A stretch of DNA of 64,000 nucleotides from an uncultured Bacteroides sp. (GCF_905207245.1 NZ_CAJLKP010000019.1:1-64000); one strand, 5' to 3'. Counted from the stretch's first letter, positions 44,901-53,727 are shown. Numbers and translations are program-made. Notes: generated from the letters alone by a model not told the origin.

Positions 44901-46142
44901 ACGAAAGAATTTGTGACAGTCCCGGTGTATGATAAGGCATATCGTGACCGTAAGATATTACTTCCGTTCTTTACGCCTTTCATCTCCCCGTTGCTTCCCG
45001 CTCTTCTACGGGTTGCCGGATTTGATGCGGAGAATCTGTCTTTGAGCGACGGTGAATCAAGCGAATGGGGATTGAAATATGCCAATAATGAAGTGTGCTA
45101 TCCAGCTACGTTGATAGTGGGCGATATCATAAAAGCATTCAAGACAAAGCGATATGACCCTGCGAAAACCACTGTTGCCATTACCCAGACAGGCGGGCAA
45201 TGCCGTGCCAGCAACTATATCTCTTTGATAAAAAAGGCGCTGATAGATGCCGGATATACGGATGTACCGGTGATATCCGTTTCTTTCGGCAGCATGATAG
45301 AGAATAACCAGCCGGCTTTCAAGGTGAATTGGCTGAAGGTGCTTCCTATTGCCCTTTACTCGGTTCTGTATAGCGACTGCATTGCCAAATTCTATTATGC
45401 CTCCGTAGTCCGTGAGAAAGAAACGGGCGCTTCGGCTAAATTGCGTGATAAATATCTGGGACTCGCTTCTGAAGCCATCTTGCGAAGAAGTACAAGACGG
45501 TTGACCGTTTTATTGCAAGCTGCTGCCGATGACTTTAATGGTGTTTGTATGGATTGTGATACTCCGAAAGTGGGGATTGTCGGAGAAATATTTCTTAAGT
45601 TCAACCCTTTTGCACAGAAAAATGCTATTGATTGGCTTATAGAAAGAGGTATAGAGGTGGTTCCTCCGATTCTGACTGACTTTTTCATGCAAAGTTTCGT
45701 GAACCGGAAAGTGGATGTGAAGTCCTATCTTAAAGACAAGCAGCCTTCTGATTATGCTTTTGATTGGGGATATAAGCTCGTGAAGAAACAAGTGGATAAG
45801 ATAAATGCGATTGCAGGTCGCTTCCGTTACTTCGCTCCCTTCAATGATATTTTCGAAGAAGCTGCTGGAGCTAAGAATATTATTTCACTCAGTGCACAGT
45901 TCGGAGAGGGCTGGTTGCTTCCTGCGGAAGTCGTTTCATATGCCCGTCAGGGAGTGAATAATGTTATCAGTTTACAACCTTTCGGCTGCATTGCAAACCA
46001 TATTGTAGCGAAAGGAATAGAAAAACGCATCAAAATTCTTTTTCCGGATATAAATCTATTATCTTTAGATTTTGATAGTGGGGTTAGCGACGTAAACATA
46101 GTGAACCGGATGTTACTTTTTATTGACAACTTGAAAGAATGA
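41943..46142 (+). CDS. Large acyl-CoA dehydratase activase (HgdC-like, with DUF2229 and HgdB-like parts)
   Basis: 1399 aa. Two ASKHA ATPase modules: the first begins KIGLDVGSTTAKLVVLDE with the cluster Cys in GNCAGGTGAFIDQM and SRCGVFCKTDIQN; the second begins FMGIDSGSTTTKIVVIDAE near 321, with EACSSGCGSFMETF and TRCTVFMNSK. From about residue 660 comes DUF2229 (VGIPRCLNVYEEYPFWHTLF), then a 2-hydroxyacyl-CoA dehydratase-like region (TQTGGQCRASNYI, SLQPFGCIANHIVAKGI). Activases use ATP to inject an electron from a 4Fe-4S cluster into a dehydratase. Its dehydratase partner is not in the window. It is coupled to a TetR gene. Confidence 0.9.
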   Translation: MLKIGLDVGSTTAKLVVLDENESVVFSKYERHNTRVREVVVAFLKELLSRIGDEKVIVRITGSIGMGISEKCALLFVQEVVAAAKAIQKGHPQVGTMVDIGGEDAKVVFFRNGEATDLRMNGNCAGGTGAFIDQMAIILGVNVSELNALAMNADRVYPIASRCGVFCKTDIQNLIVKNVSRENIAASIFRAVAVQTVTTLARGYDMQVPVLFCGGPLAFIPALRKAFIDYLSLDEKEVILPTDGTLLPALGSALSCTEKDHSFRLSGLIDAIDKKLDASSGKFVGLQAIFENEAEYENWKERIAGNRIVRSRLIAGEQDVFMGIDSGSTTTKIVVIDAESRLLYSYYNTNGGNAIKTVEEGLKDLYDKCSDCGVVLNIKGSCSTGYGEDLMKCAFQLHSGIIETIAHYMAAQYLDKDVSFILDIGGQDMKAIFVNKDEIDRIEINEACSSGCGSFMETFAKSLGYTVHDFSLAACRAKAPCDLGTRCTVFMNSKVKQVLRDGATVDDIAAGLAYSVVKNCLYKVLKLKDVSVLGKNIVVQGGTMRNDAIVRAIELLTDTQVSRCTTPELMGAFGCALYAKKHQGTTIRLEEMIGKAQYKSRFLHCKGCDNQCLLMRYDFENGKSYYSGNRCEKVFTNGEGSEYKGKNIYHRKNELLFDRKVESTNPWLTVGIPRCLNVYEEYPFWHTLFTVCGIQVRLSDVSNFLSYENNARMVMSDNICFPAKLVHSHISNLIHKKVDRIFMPFVIFEKKEKEQNSYNCPIVTGYSEVVKSVQSCGIPIDSPVISFKDRKLLYKQCRELLCGLGVDETMVQFAFDKAESKQNSFENMLVSCNEEILQSARKEGALTVILAGRPYHSDPLIQHKISDMIADMGVNVISDDWVRDKNINLDDSHFVSQWAYTNRILKAAKWCAEQEKDVQFVEMTSFGCGPDAFLVDEVRDLLMRHNKSLTLLKLDDISNIGSMKLRVRSLVESLKLANTQETKKQDTKEFVTVPVYDKAYRDRKILLPFFTPFISPLLPALLRVAGFDAENLSLSDGESSEWGLKYANNEVCYPATLIVGDIIKAFKTKRYDPAKTTVAITQTGGQCRASNYISLIKKALIDAGYTDVPVISVSFGSMIENNQPAFKVNWLKVLPIALYSVLYSDCIAKFYYASVVREKETGASAKLRDKYLGLASEAILRRSTRRLTVLLQAAADDFNGVCMDCDTPKVGIVGEIFLKFNPFAQKNAIDWLIERGIEVVPPILTDFFMQSFVNRKVDVKSYLKDKQPSDYAFDWGYKLVKKQVDKINAIAGRFRYFAPFNDIFEEAAGAKNIISLSAQFGEGWLLPAEVVSYARQGVNNVISLQPFGCIANHIVAKGIEKRIKILFPDINLLSLDFDSGVSDVNIVNRMLLFIDNLKE

Positions 46143-46771
46143 GAGATATGGCGACAAATGACAATGATTTAGAAAGAAAAATAATAGAGGCTGCACAGCA
46201 GTTGTTTATGAAAAATGGTTTTGTTGAAACGAACATGAGTGATATCGCGACGGCTGTAGGGATAAACAGACCAGTTCTGCATTATTATTTCAGGACGAAA
46301 GACAAAATGTTTCAAGCGGTTTTCGGGAACATCATACTTTCTCTAGCTCCTGAAATTCAAGATATCATGTTGCAGGATAAACCTCTTCCCGAACGGGTGG
46401 GTAGACTGGTGGATGCTTATTTTAATGTTTTCCTCCGGCATCCCTATCTTCCAATGTTTATGGTAAGGGAGATAGAACGCGATGTGGAACATTTGATTAG
46501 TACGGCCCGTGAATTGCAACTGGAACGCTATTTTCACAAAATTGCTACAAGCCTTCAGGAAGAGATGGATTCCGGTAAACTGAAGAAAGTTCCTATGCAC
46601 TTTATCTTTTTTACGCTTTATGGAGCGTTGACCTTTCCTTTTCTGGCAAGGAAGCTATTTCTTGCCCTGTCCTCAAATGAGGGGGAGAAAGAAGATTTTA
46701 CAGGAATACTTATGGAATGGAAGTCCTATATCATCATGCAAATGAAGAATTTATTATGCTATGAAGATTAG
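46139..46771 (+). CDS. TetR/AcrR-family repressor
   Basis: 210 aa (or 207 from ATG 46148). The N-terminal HTH is complete: KIIEAAQQLFMKNGFVETNMSDIATAVGINRPVLHYYFRTKDKMF. The C-terminal ligand domain is variable. The start overlaps the activase stop by 4 bp. It probably represses its own operon through the palindrome at 41886-41905. Effectors of TetR proteins next to acyl-CoA genes are often acyl-CoAs, but this is not visible here. Confidence 0.9.
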   Translation: MRDMATNDNDLERKIIEAAQQLFMKNGFVETNMSDIATAVGINRPVLHYYFRTKDKMFQAVFGNIILSLAPEIQDIMLQDKPLPERVGRLVDAYFNVFLRHPYLPMFMVREIERDVEHLISTARELQLERYFHKIATSLQEEMDSGKLKKVPMHFIFFTLYGALTFPFLARKLFLALSSNEGEKEDFTGILMEWKSYIIMQMKNLLCYED

Positions 46772-46780
46772 TTGAGTTCG

Positions 46781-47506
46781 TCAGATTTCTTCTAATGCGT
46801 AGTATTGGTAATCCCGGAGTATGGTTTGCAGGAATTGTTCCTGTCCGCCATCCCGGGGTGTAATTGAAAGAATCTCCTGCACTTTTTGGGCAAGTTGCAC
46901 GATGCGCCGTGCACGGTCTTTTTTCCCGGATTGTAAAGTCCGGGTGATTACATTTACCTGTTCCAGTGATAAGTCGGCGGCTTGCGGAAATATGGGATGG
47001 TAATCTTTCGTCAGATAATCGAACTCGTCAAGACTGACGTGTATCTTGCGGTAATTCTTATCTTTGATAACCATTGTGCCTGCGGCAAGGTCGCCCATCC
47101 GCTGACTGTTTTTGGTCAGTAAAATAACTAATACTCCGAGTCCTCCGGTGGCGGGAACATCAATCGGGAAGAGCAGCCAGCGGAGCAAATAAGAACCTAT
47201 GCTCGGAGTGGAACCATCAGCTTTCACCACCCGGATATTCATGAGTCTCTTTCCGAGGCTCTGCCCGTGGTTGAACATTTCACATAAAAAAGCATAGAAT
47301 AATACAGGCAGATAGATTATGGCAAAAAAAACAATCATTGTAAAATTCGAAGATACCTGAAGTTTGGAGAGCAGGGTTGCGGTGGAATATACATAAAGTC
47401 CTATCAGGATATAGTCGATGACTAATGCCAGAAATCGTTCGCCAATGCTGGCGGGTGTTTGGCTGATACGGACAAATTGCCCGGTGATAATAGTAGATTC
47501 TGCCAT
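46781..47506 (-). CDS. RDD-family membrane protein
   Basis: 241 aa from ATG 47506, chosen because the -7 element TATATTTG (47544-47537) lies between it and the longer start at 47581. The RDD domain is seen in PASIGERFLALVIDYILIGL (R-D pattern) and GQSLGKRLMNIRVVKADG, with three membrane helices. A C-terminal soluble tail is helical. RDD genes regularly accompany SpoIIM, MoxR and DUF58 genes; a role in ion exchange or complex assembly has been suggested for some. Confidence 0.88.
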   Translation of the reverse strand: MAESTIITGQFVRISQTPASIGERFLALVIDYILIGLYVYSTATLLSKLQVSSNFTMIVFFAIIYLPVLFYAFLCEMFNHGQSLGKRLMNIRVVKADGSTPSIGSYLLRWLLFPIDVPATGGLGVLVILLTKNSQRMGDLAAGTMVIKDKNYRKIHVSLDEFDYLTKDYHPIFPQAADLSLEQVNVITRTLQSGKKDRARRIVQLAQKVQEILSITPRDGGQEQFLQTILRDYQYYALEEI

Positions 47507-47536
47507 TTCCGATTGAACATTTTTAGTATTTCGTTG

Positions 47537-47564
47537 CAAATATATCATTATTCTCTTATTTTTG
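47537..47564. promoter_or_regulatory. Divergent promoters of the RDD gene and the MoxR operon
   Basis: Minus-strand TATATTTG (47544-47537) drives the RDD gene, and plus-strand TATTTTTG (47557-47564) lies 45 bp before the SpoIIM ATG. The two -7 elements are only 12 bp apart, so the two units should be coregulated. Confidence 0.7.
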
Positions 47565-47608
47565 TTACCGATTTCAGACAAAACTCATCCGAAGTCCTCA
47601 GGAAAAGT

Positions 47609-48571
47609 ATGAAAGAAGTAACGTTCATTCGTCGGAATATCGAAAGATGGAAAGAAGCCGAGAAGGTGGTGGAACAAGCTACAAGCTTGTCTCCCGACAG
47701 GCTTGCCGACGCATATACGGACCTTACTGCCGATTTGGCGTTTGCACAAACGCATTTTCCAACCTCCCGTATCACTATTTATCTGAATAATCTTGCCTCG
47801 GCGTTGCATAACAAAATCTATCGGAATAAGCGTGAGAAGTGGTCGAGAGTCATTACTTTTTGGACGCAGGAAATACCGCAGACCATGCACGATGCACGTC
47901 GTGAACTGCTTGTTTCATTCCTTATCTTCATTGTCAGTGTAGCGGTCGGGGTGATTTCTACTGTGGGTGACCCCGATTTTGTCCGTCTGATTCTGGGAAA
48001 TAACTATGTGGATATGACATTGAACAACATAGCCAACGGAGAACCTATGGCAGTGTATAACGGCTCTTCAGAAGTCCCTATGTTCCTGGGAATCACTTTG
48101 AACAATATCATGGTTTCCTTCAATTGCTTTGCTATGGGAATCTTAACCAGCTTTGGTACAGGATATATGCTCTTTGCCAATGGAATCATGTTGGGCTCTT
48201 TCCAGACTTTCTTTTTTCAGCATGGTCTGCTTGGAGAATCCATGCTTGCCATATGGCTGCACGGAACTCTCGAAATCTGGGCTATCATTGTGGCCGGTGC
48301 TGCCGGACTGGCTTTGGGAAACGGTTGGTTGTTCCCCGGAACTTATTCAAGGTTGGAGTCTTTCCGGAGGGGGGCCAAACGAGGGGTGAAGATTGTGATA
48401 GGCACCATCCCCGTATTTATTATGGCGGGATTCATTGAAGGCTTTATCACCCGCCACACCGAATTGCCGGATTCATTGAGGCTTGGTCTGATTCTTACTT
48501 CCCTGGCATTTATTTTATTCTACTATATTTATTTACCTAATAGAAAACGACATGGAAACAGAGAAACCTAA
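47609..48571 (+). CDS. SpoIIM-family membrane protein
   Basis: 320 aa from ATG 47609 (the frame open from 47459 would start before the promoter). Helical cytoplasmic N-terminus (EVTFIRRNIERWKEAEKVVE), then five or six membrane segments, with the family motif NNIMVSFNCFAMGILTSFGT and HGTLEIWAIIVAGAAGLALG. Relatives of the Bacillus stage II sporulation protein M occur in non-sporing bacteria beside MoxR/RDD/DUF58 genes. It starts the plus-strand operon 47609-53675. Confidence 0.88.
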   Translation: MKEVTFIRRNIERWKEAEKVVEQATSLSPDRLADAYTDLTADLAFAQTHFPTSRITIYLNNLASALHNKIYRNKREKWSRVITFWTQEIPQTMHDARRELLVSFLIFIVSVAVGVISTVGDPDFVRLILGNNYVDMTLNNIANGEPMAVYNGSSEVPMFLGITLNNIMVSFNCFAMGILTSFGTGYMLFANGIMLGSFQTFFFQHGLLGESMLAIWLHGTLEIWAIIVAGAAGLALGNGWLFPGTYSRLESFRRGAKRGVKIVIGTIPVFIMAGFIEGFITRHTELPDSLRLGLILTSLAFILFYYIYLPNRKRHGNRET

Positions 48572-49493
48572 AATTGCGTTGTACGTAAAACGTTCTTTTG
48601 GTGAGAAATTTAATGCATCTTTCGATTTTATAAAAGAGAATTGGAAATTGATGCTGAAGTATGCAACCTATTTGCTTTTACCACTTTGTCTTGTCCAGGC
48701 ATTAAGTCTGAATGGGCTGATGACTTATACGTTAGGCCTGTTCGGTTTTCTGGAGAGTGGATTTCCTGACTCTGCTATATTATCATTCTTTTCTTACTAC
48801 GGTCTGTATATGTTTCTGTTGATAATAGGCATTGTTTTGCTGACTTCATTGGTTTATGCAATGATCCGGACTTATAATGAGCGGGAGGAGCGTTTGCAAG
48901 GCGTCACGTTGGGGATGCTGCGGTCTATGTTGCTCCATAATGTGAAGAGGATGTTTATACTGGTGTTCTTCGGATTGCTCCTGTCGATGTTTCTCGGTCT
49001 GGTTATCAATGTTATAGCTGCTTTATTCCCAGAGACTTTGTTCGCAATTGTTATAATTCTGTTAATCCCGTTTATGATAGCCGTAGCCGTGCCGTTTAGT
49101 CTCTGGGCGCCTATCTATCTACTTGAAGACATTAGCATTGTAGATTCTCTGAAAAAGACTTTTCGTTTGGGATTTACCACTTGGGGAGGTATCTTTATGA
49201 TATCTCTTGTCATGGGAATCATTGCCGGTATCTTGCAGGGAGTGACGATGATACCTTGGTACATAGGAACAGTGGTGAAGTACATCTTTATTACAAGCGG
49301 TGGGGGAACCGAAGCAACCGTATCTGTAGGATATAGCTTCTTGCTTTATCTGTTGGCTATTGTACAGGTGTTTGGTGCTTACCTTGCCATGATTTTCTCA
49401 TTTGTGGGATTGGCTTATCAGTATGGCCATGCCTCGGAAAAGGTGGACAGTATCATGGTAGAAAATGATATTGATAATTTCGATAAACTCTAA
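48552..49493 (+). CDS. Polytopic membrane protein of the MoxR operon
   Basis: 313 aa, six predicted membrane segments (for example YGLYMFLLIIGIVLLTSLVY, FVGLAYQYGHASEKVDSI at the end). The charged start METEKPKIALYVKRSFGEKF precedes them. It overlaps the SpoIIM gene by 20 bp. This size and place match the DUF4013-like or GDPD-membrane-like component usual in the Bacteroidota operon, but no diagnostic motif is visible. Confidence 0.7.
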   Translation: METEKPKIALYVKRSFGEKFNASFDFIKENWKLMLKYATYLLLPLCLVQALSLNGLMTYTLGLFGFLESGFPDSAILSFFSYYGLYMFLLIIGIVLLTSLVYAMIRTYNEREERLQGVTLGMLRSMLLHNVKRMFILVFFGLLLSMFLGLVINVIAALFPETLFAIVIILLIPFMIAVAVPFSLWAPIYLLEDISIVDSLKKTFRLGFTTWGGIFMISLVMGIIAGILQGVTMIPWYIGTVVKYIFITSGGGTEATVSVGYSFLLYLLAIVQVFGAYLAMIFSFVGLAYQYGHASEKVDSIMVENDIDNFDKL

Positions 49494-49500
49494 AATGTAA

Positions 49501-50115
49501 ATGATAACTTCTCCGGTTGATACATTGGTTTGTGACACCGTGCAGGTTGCCGTATGGCAGTCTGATGCGGTGTATGACTACAATCGTGAGTTGATCGCTC
49601 CCGAAATTAATTTATTCGAGTGGTTCAACAGATGGTTCGGAGAAGTTATGCAGAAAATATTCGGCAGCAATTTTGCGGAAGAATATTCGGAACTTATTCT
49701 GATAGGCATCGCTATTCTTATCCTTATTCTGATAGGCTGGTTCGTTTACAGGAAGCATCCGGAATTATTCGCGTATTCCCGTAAGAATGCCTTGCTTTAT
49801 ACGGTGGAAGAAGATACTATTTATGGGGTGGATTTTACGAAAGGGATTGCCGATGCACTTTCACGTCATGACTACAGGGAAGCAGTCCGGTTATTATATT
49901 TGCAGACGCTAAAGCAACTCAGTGACGAGGGACGCATCGACTGGCAACTTTACAAAACACCTACACAGTACATTAATGAAGTGCGGTTGCCCGCTTTCCG
50001 GCAGTTGACCCATCATTTCCTGCGGGTACGTTATGGAAATTTTGAAGCGACCGAAGCGTTGTTTCACACCATGCATTCTTTGCAGGAAGATGTGAAGAAA
50101 GGAGGGGCTGCATGA
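49501..50115 (+). CDS. DUF4129-domain membrane protein
   Basis: 204 aa. One membrane helix (ELILIGIAILILILIGWFVY) near 61-80 separates a short N-terminus from the C-terminal DUF4129 domain: RHDYREAVRLLYLQTLKQLSDEGRIDW and LTHHFLRVRYGNFEA. The domain appears next to MoxR/DUF58 and transglutaminase genes and probably helps assemble an envelope complex. Its stop overlaps the next start by 4 bp. Confidence 0.85.
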   Translation: MITSPVDTLVCDTVQVAVWQSDAVYDYNRELIAPEINLFEWFNRWFGEVMQKIFGSNFAEEYSELILIGIAILILILIGWFVYRKHPELFAYSRKNALLYTVEEDTIYGVDFTKGIADALSRHDYREAVRLLYLQTLKQLSDEGRIDWQLYKTPTQYINEVRLPAFRQLTHHFLRVRYGNFEATEALFHTMHSLQEDVKKGGAA

Positions 50116-51383
50116 AAGGAAGTCATTGGTTCATCGTCGGAATTGTCATCTTTCTGCTGTTGATGTTTGCAATAGAATGTCGCTTGCCGAAGAAATTCGT
50201 GTGGAATCCTACTTTCAGCCATTACGATAAGCAGCCTTTCGGGTGTGCTGTTTTTGACAGCTTGTTGTCCGCTTCGTTACCGATGGGGTATTCATTGTCC
50301 AGAGAAACCTTTTACCAGATGGAACAGAAAGATACCGTGTCTTGCCGGGGAATATTGGCTATTGCCAACAACCGGCTGCCATCGGATGTGGATGTGGACG
50401 CCTTGCTGAAAATGGCGGAACGCGGAAATAAGATAATGTTGGTAAGTACTTGGTTCAGTAATAAGTTGGAAGACACATTGAAGTTCAGGAGTAGCTATTC
50501 TTATTTTAGTCCGGTAGCTTTGAAAAAGTATGCTACTTCACTGTTGATGAAGGATAGTCTGTGTTGGATAGGGGATTCTGCGGTTTATCCCCGACAGAAT
50601 TTCTATTTCTATCCTCAACTGTGTTCATCTTATTTTCTCACAGATTCGCTTCCGGCGAAGGTGTTGGCAGTAAAGAATATTTCAGTAAATGAATTCAGAT
50701 ATGAAGCTGATGTGGATTCCGCTTTTTCAGATACTGTTATTCATGTTCCGGTTGCCATGTCGTATCAGTGGGGAAAAGGGGAGGTTATTCTGGCTTCCAC
50801 ACCTTTGCTCTTTACCAATTACGGTGTACTGGACGGAAAGAATGCCACTTATCTTTTCCGCCTGCTATCGCAAATGGGAGAACTCCCTATAGTCCGCACC
50901 GAAGCATATATGGAACAAACGGCACAGGTACAGATGTCCCCTTTCCGCTATTTCCTTTCGCAGAGGCCGCTTCGCTGGGCTTTGTATCTGACGATGTTTG
51001 CAATATTACTCTTCATGGTGTTTACAGCGCGGAGAAGACAGCGTGCGATACCGGTTATCCGTAAACCGGAAAACAAGTCGCTGGAGTTTACGGAACTGAT
51101 AGGTACTCTTTATTTCCAGAAGAAAGACCATGCCGATTTGGTTTGTAAAAAATACATGTACTTTGCAGAAGAGCTGAGAAGGGAGATTCAGGTGGATATA
51201 GAAGAAGTGGCGGATGATGAACACTCTTTCAGCAGGATTGCCCGGAAAACAGGTATGAATGAGGAAGAGATAGGAGAATTCATCCGTACAGTCAGACCGG
51301 TGATTTATGGTGGATGTGACATCTCTGTGGAGCAGATGAAGCGTTATATTGATAAAATGAATGAAATAATTAGTCATATATAA
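50112..51383 (+). CDS. DUF4350-domain membrane protein
   Basis: 423 aa. N-terminal anchor helix (FIVGIVIFLLLMFAIECRL), a large extracytoplasmic domain (residues 25-290) with the GATase-like DUF4350 pattern (FDSLLSASLPMGYSLSRETF, GKGEVILASTPLLFTNYGVL), and a second membrane helix (RWALYLTMFAILLFMVFTA). A helical cytoplasmic tail follows. It belongs with DUF4129, MoxR and DUF58 in one operon. Confidence 0.82.
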   Translation: MKGSHWFIVGIVIFLLLMFAIECRLPKKFVWNPTFSHYDKQPFGCAVFDSLLSASLPMGYSLSRETFYQMEQKDTVSCRGILAIANNRLPSDVDVDALLKMAERGNKIMLVSTWFSNKLEDTLKFRSSYSYFSPVALKKYATSLLMKDSLCWIGDSAVYPRQNFYFYPQLCSSYFLTDSLPAKVLAVKNISVNEFRYEADVDSAFSDTVIHVPVAMSYQWGKGEVILASTPLLFTNYGVLDGKNATYLFRLLSQMGELPIVRTEAYMEQTAQVQMSPFRYFLSQRPLRWALYLTMFAILLFMVFTARRRQRAIPVIRKPENKSLEFTELIGTLYFQKKDHADLVCKKYMYFAEELRREIQVDIEEVADDEHSFSRIARKTGMNEEEIGEFIRTVRPVIYGGCDISVEQMKRYIDKMNEIISHI

Positions 51384-51393
51384 AAAGAAACTT

Positions 51394-52368
51394 ATGGAAG
51401 AGAATACAGAACAACGGGTGGATTTAACCCTCTTTTCCGGGAAGATACAAGAGTTGAAAGATCGGATTGCTTCTGTCATTGTAGGTCAGGAGCAAACCGT
51501 AGACTTGGTGCTGACAGCTATTCTGGCGAATGGTCATGTGCTGATAGAGGGAGTGCCGGGAGTAGCAAAGACTTTACTGGCCCGGCTGGTAGCCCGGTTG
51601 GTTGATGCTGATTTCAGTCGCATACAGTTCACGCCGGACTTGATGCCGAGTGATGTGCTGGGTACTACGGTCTTCAACATGAAAACCAATGATTTTGACT
51701 TCCATCAGGGGCCGGTATTTGCCGATGTCATACTGGTGGATGAAATCAATCGTGCCCCAGCCAAAACGCAGGCAGCCTTGTTCGAAGTGATGGAAGAGCG
51801 TCAGGTCAGCATTGACGGGACGACGTATCCGATGGGAGAGCTTTACACAATTCTGGCTACCCAGAATCCGGTGGAGCATGAGGGAACTTATAAATTGCCT
51901 GAAGCGCAGCTCGACCGTTTCCTGATGAAAATAACAATGGATTATCCTTCATTGGATGAGGAAGTGAATATTTTGGAACGCCATCATACCAATGCCTCAT
52001 TGGTGAAGCTGGAAGACGTCACTCCTGCCATTACGAAAGCGGAACTTTTATCTCTCCGTAATGTAATGAGCCAAGTGTTTGTAGACCGAACTTTGCTTCA
52101 ATATATTGCCTTGATTGTGCAGCAGACGCGTACAAGTAAGGCGGTGTATTTGGGAGCTTCTCCGCGTGCATCCGTGGCCATGTTGCAGGCTTCTAAAGCC
52201 TATGCATTATTGCAGGGCCGTGATTTTGTGACACCGGAAGACATTAAGTTTGTTGCTCCAAGTGTCCTTCAACATCGTCTTATCCTGACTGCGGAAGCTG
52301 AAATGGAAGGATATTCTCCGGTGAAAGTAACGCAACGCCTGATTGATAAGGTGGAAGTTCCGAAATGA
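51394..52368 (+). CDS. MoxR-family AAA+ ATPase (DUF58-associated)
   Basis: 324 aa. Intact motifs: IVGQEQTVDLVLTAIL, Walker A GVPGVAKTLLARL, Walker B VILVDEINRAPAKTQAALFE, sensor I ILATQNPVEHEGTYKLPEAQ, and DRFLMKI (arginine finger region). Unlike the MoxR at 20604 this one has the canonical DEINRA. Family members act as chaperones that load cofactors or mature envelope complexes with VWA or DUF58 partners. Its stop overlaps the DUF58 start by 4 bp. Confidence 0.93.
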   Translation: MEENTEQRVDLTLFSGKIQELKDRIASVIVGQEQTVDLVLTAILANGHVLIEGVPGVAKTLLARLVARLVDADFSRIQFTPDLMPSDVLGTTVFNMKTNDFDFHQGPVFADVILVDEINRAPAKTQAALFEVMEERQVSIDGTTYPMGELYTILATQNPVEHEGTYKLPEAQLDRFLMKITMDYPSLDEEVNILERHHTNASLVKLEDVTPAITKAELLSLRNVMSQVFVDRTLLQYIALIVQQTRTSKAVYLGASPRASVAMLQASKAYALLQGRDFVTPEDIKFVAPSVLQHRLILTAEAEMEGYSPVKVTQRLIDKVEVPK

Positions 52369-53675
52369 TTCTGACTCGTCGCTTCTATATTATCCTCATT
52401 CTGATTATCCTGTTGCTGGGTAGCGGAACTGTATTTGCCCCGTTGTTTGTGATTGGGCAATGGGCACTTTTTATCTTTGTCCTGATGGTGTTGTCAGATG
52501 GATATATGCTCTATCGTGTCCGCGGTATCAGGGCATTCCGCCAGTGTGCTGCCCGTTTCTCCAATGGAGATGAAAATGCGGTGAGCATCCGCGTAGAGAA
52601 CAGTTATCCGCATCCCGTTTCTGTAGAAGTTGTCGATGAAATCCCTTTTGTATTTCAGCAACGGAATATTAACTTCCGGACCGAACTTCAAGCAAATGAA
52701 GGAAAGTCAATCAGTTATAATCTGCGTCCTACCAGCCGTGGAGTATACGGCTTTGGGCGGATTCGTGTGTTCGTCACCCATAGAATCGGCTTGCTTTCCC
52801 GTCGGTACACTTGTGGAGAGCCTCTTGACATTCAAGTATACCCCTCTTACCTGATGTTGCATCGGTATGAATTGCTGGCTATCAGTGATAACCTTACAGA
52901 GATGGGCATCAAACGTATTCGCCGGGTGGGGCATCATACTGAGTTTGAACAGATCAAAGAATATGTGAAAGGCGATGATTACCGTACAATAAATTGGAAG
53001 GCAAGTGCCCGTCGCCACGAACTCATGGTAAATATCTATCAGGATGAACGTTCTCAACAGATTTACAATGTGATAGATAAAGGCCGGGTGATGCAGCAGG
53101 CATTTAGTGGAATGACTTTGCTTGATTATGCGATAAACGCTTCGCTGGTTCTTTCGTACGTTGCCATGCGCCGGGAAGACAAGGCAGGCGTTGTGACTTT
53201 CGAAGCACACTTCGACACATTCGTCCCGGCTTCCAAGCGTTCGGGTCATATGCAGATGTTACTTGAAAATCTCTATGCCCAGCAGACCACTTTTGGTGAA
53301 ACGGACTTTTCTTCCCTTTGTGTACATTTGAATAAGCATGTTACTAAACGTAGTCTTCTGGTACTGTATACTAATTTCTCCAGTCTGGGCAGCATGAACC
53401 GCCAGTTGGCATATTTGCAACAATTAAATCGTCAACATCGTCTGCTTGTAGTCTTTTTCGAAGATGCAGACCTGAAAAACTATATTACCACTCCTGCGAA
53501 GGATACGGAAGGGTATTACCGTCATGTCATTGCTGAGAAATTTGTCTTTGAGAAGCGATTGATAGTATCCACGTTGAAACAACATGGCATTTATTCCTTG
53601 CTAACTACCCCTGAAAACCTCTCGATTGATGTGATTAATAAATATCTGGAGATGAAATCGAGACAACTCTTATGA
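52365..53675 (+). CDS. DUF58-domain protein
   Basis: 436 aa. Two N-terminal membrane helices (FYIILILIILLLGSGTVF and so on), a beta domain (residues 60-190), then the DUF58 core INWKASARRHELMVNIYQDE near 208-227. The C-terminal half folds like a VWA domain but its metal site is degenerate (YNVIDKGRVM). It is the classical partner of MoxR ATPases and the last gene of this operon. Confidence 0.9.
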   Translation: MILTRRFYIILILIILLLGSGTVFAPLFVIGQWALFIFVLMVLSDGYMLYRVRGIRAFRQCAARFSNGDENAVSIRVENSYPHPVSVEVVDEIPFVFQQRNINFRTELQANEGKSISYNLRPTSRGVYGFGRIRVFVTHRIGLLSRRYTCGEPLDIQVYPSYLMLHRYELLAISDNLTEMGIKRIRRVGHHTEFEQIKEYVKGDDYRTINWKASARRHELMVNIYQDERSQQIYNVIDKGRVMQQAFSGMTLLDYAINASLVLSYVAMRREDKAGVVTFEAHFDTFVPASKRSGHMQMLLENLYAQQTTFGETDFSSLCVHLNKHVTKRSLLVLYTNFSSLGSMNRQLAYLQQLNRQHRLLVVFFEDADLKNYITTPAKDTEGYYRHVIAEKFVFEKRLIVSTLKQHGIYSLLTTPENLSIDVINKYLEMKSRQLL

Positions 53676-53727
53676 GCCTTAAATCATACTGTTTTATCTA
53701 CTAATAGAAACTGCTGGTCGATACTAA

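Noticed and set aside
47459..47608. 50-codon N-terminal extension of the SpoIIM gene
   Set aside because: It would begin upstream of the promoter -7 element at 47557 and overlap the divergent RDD gene start.
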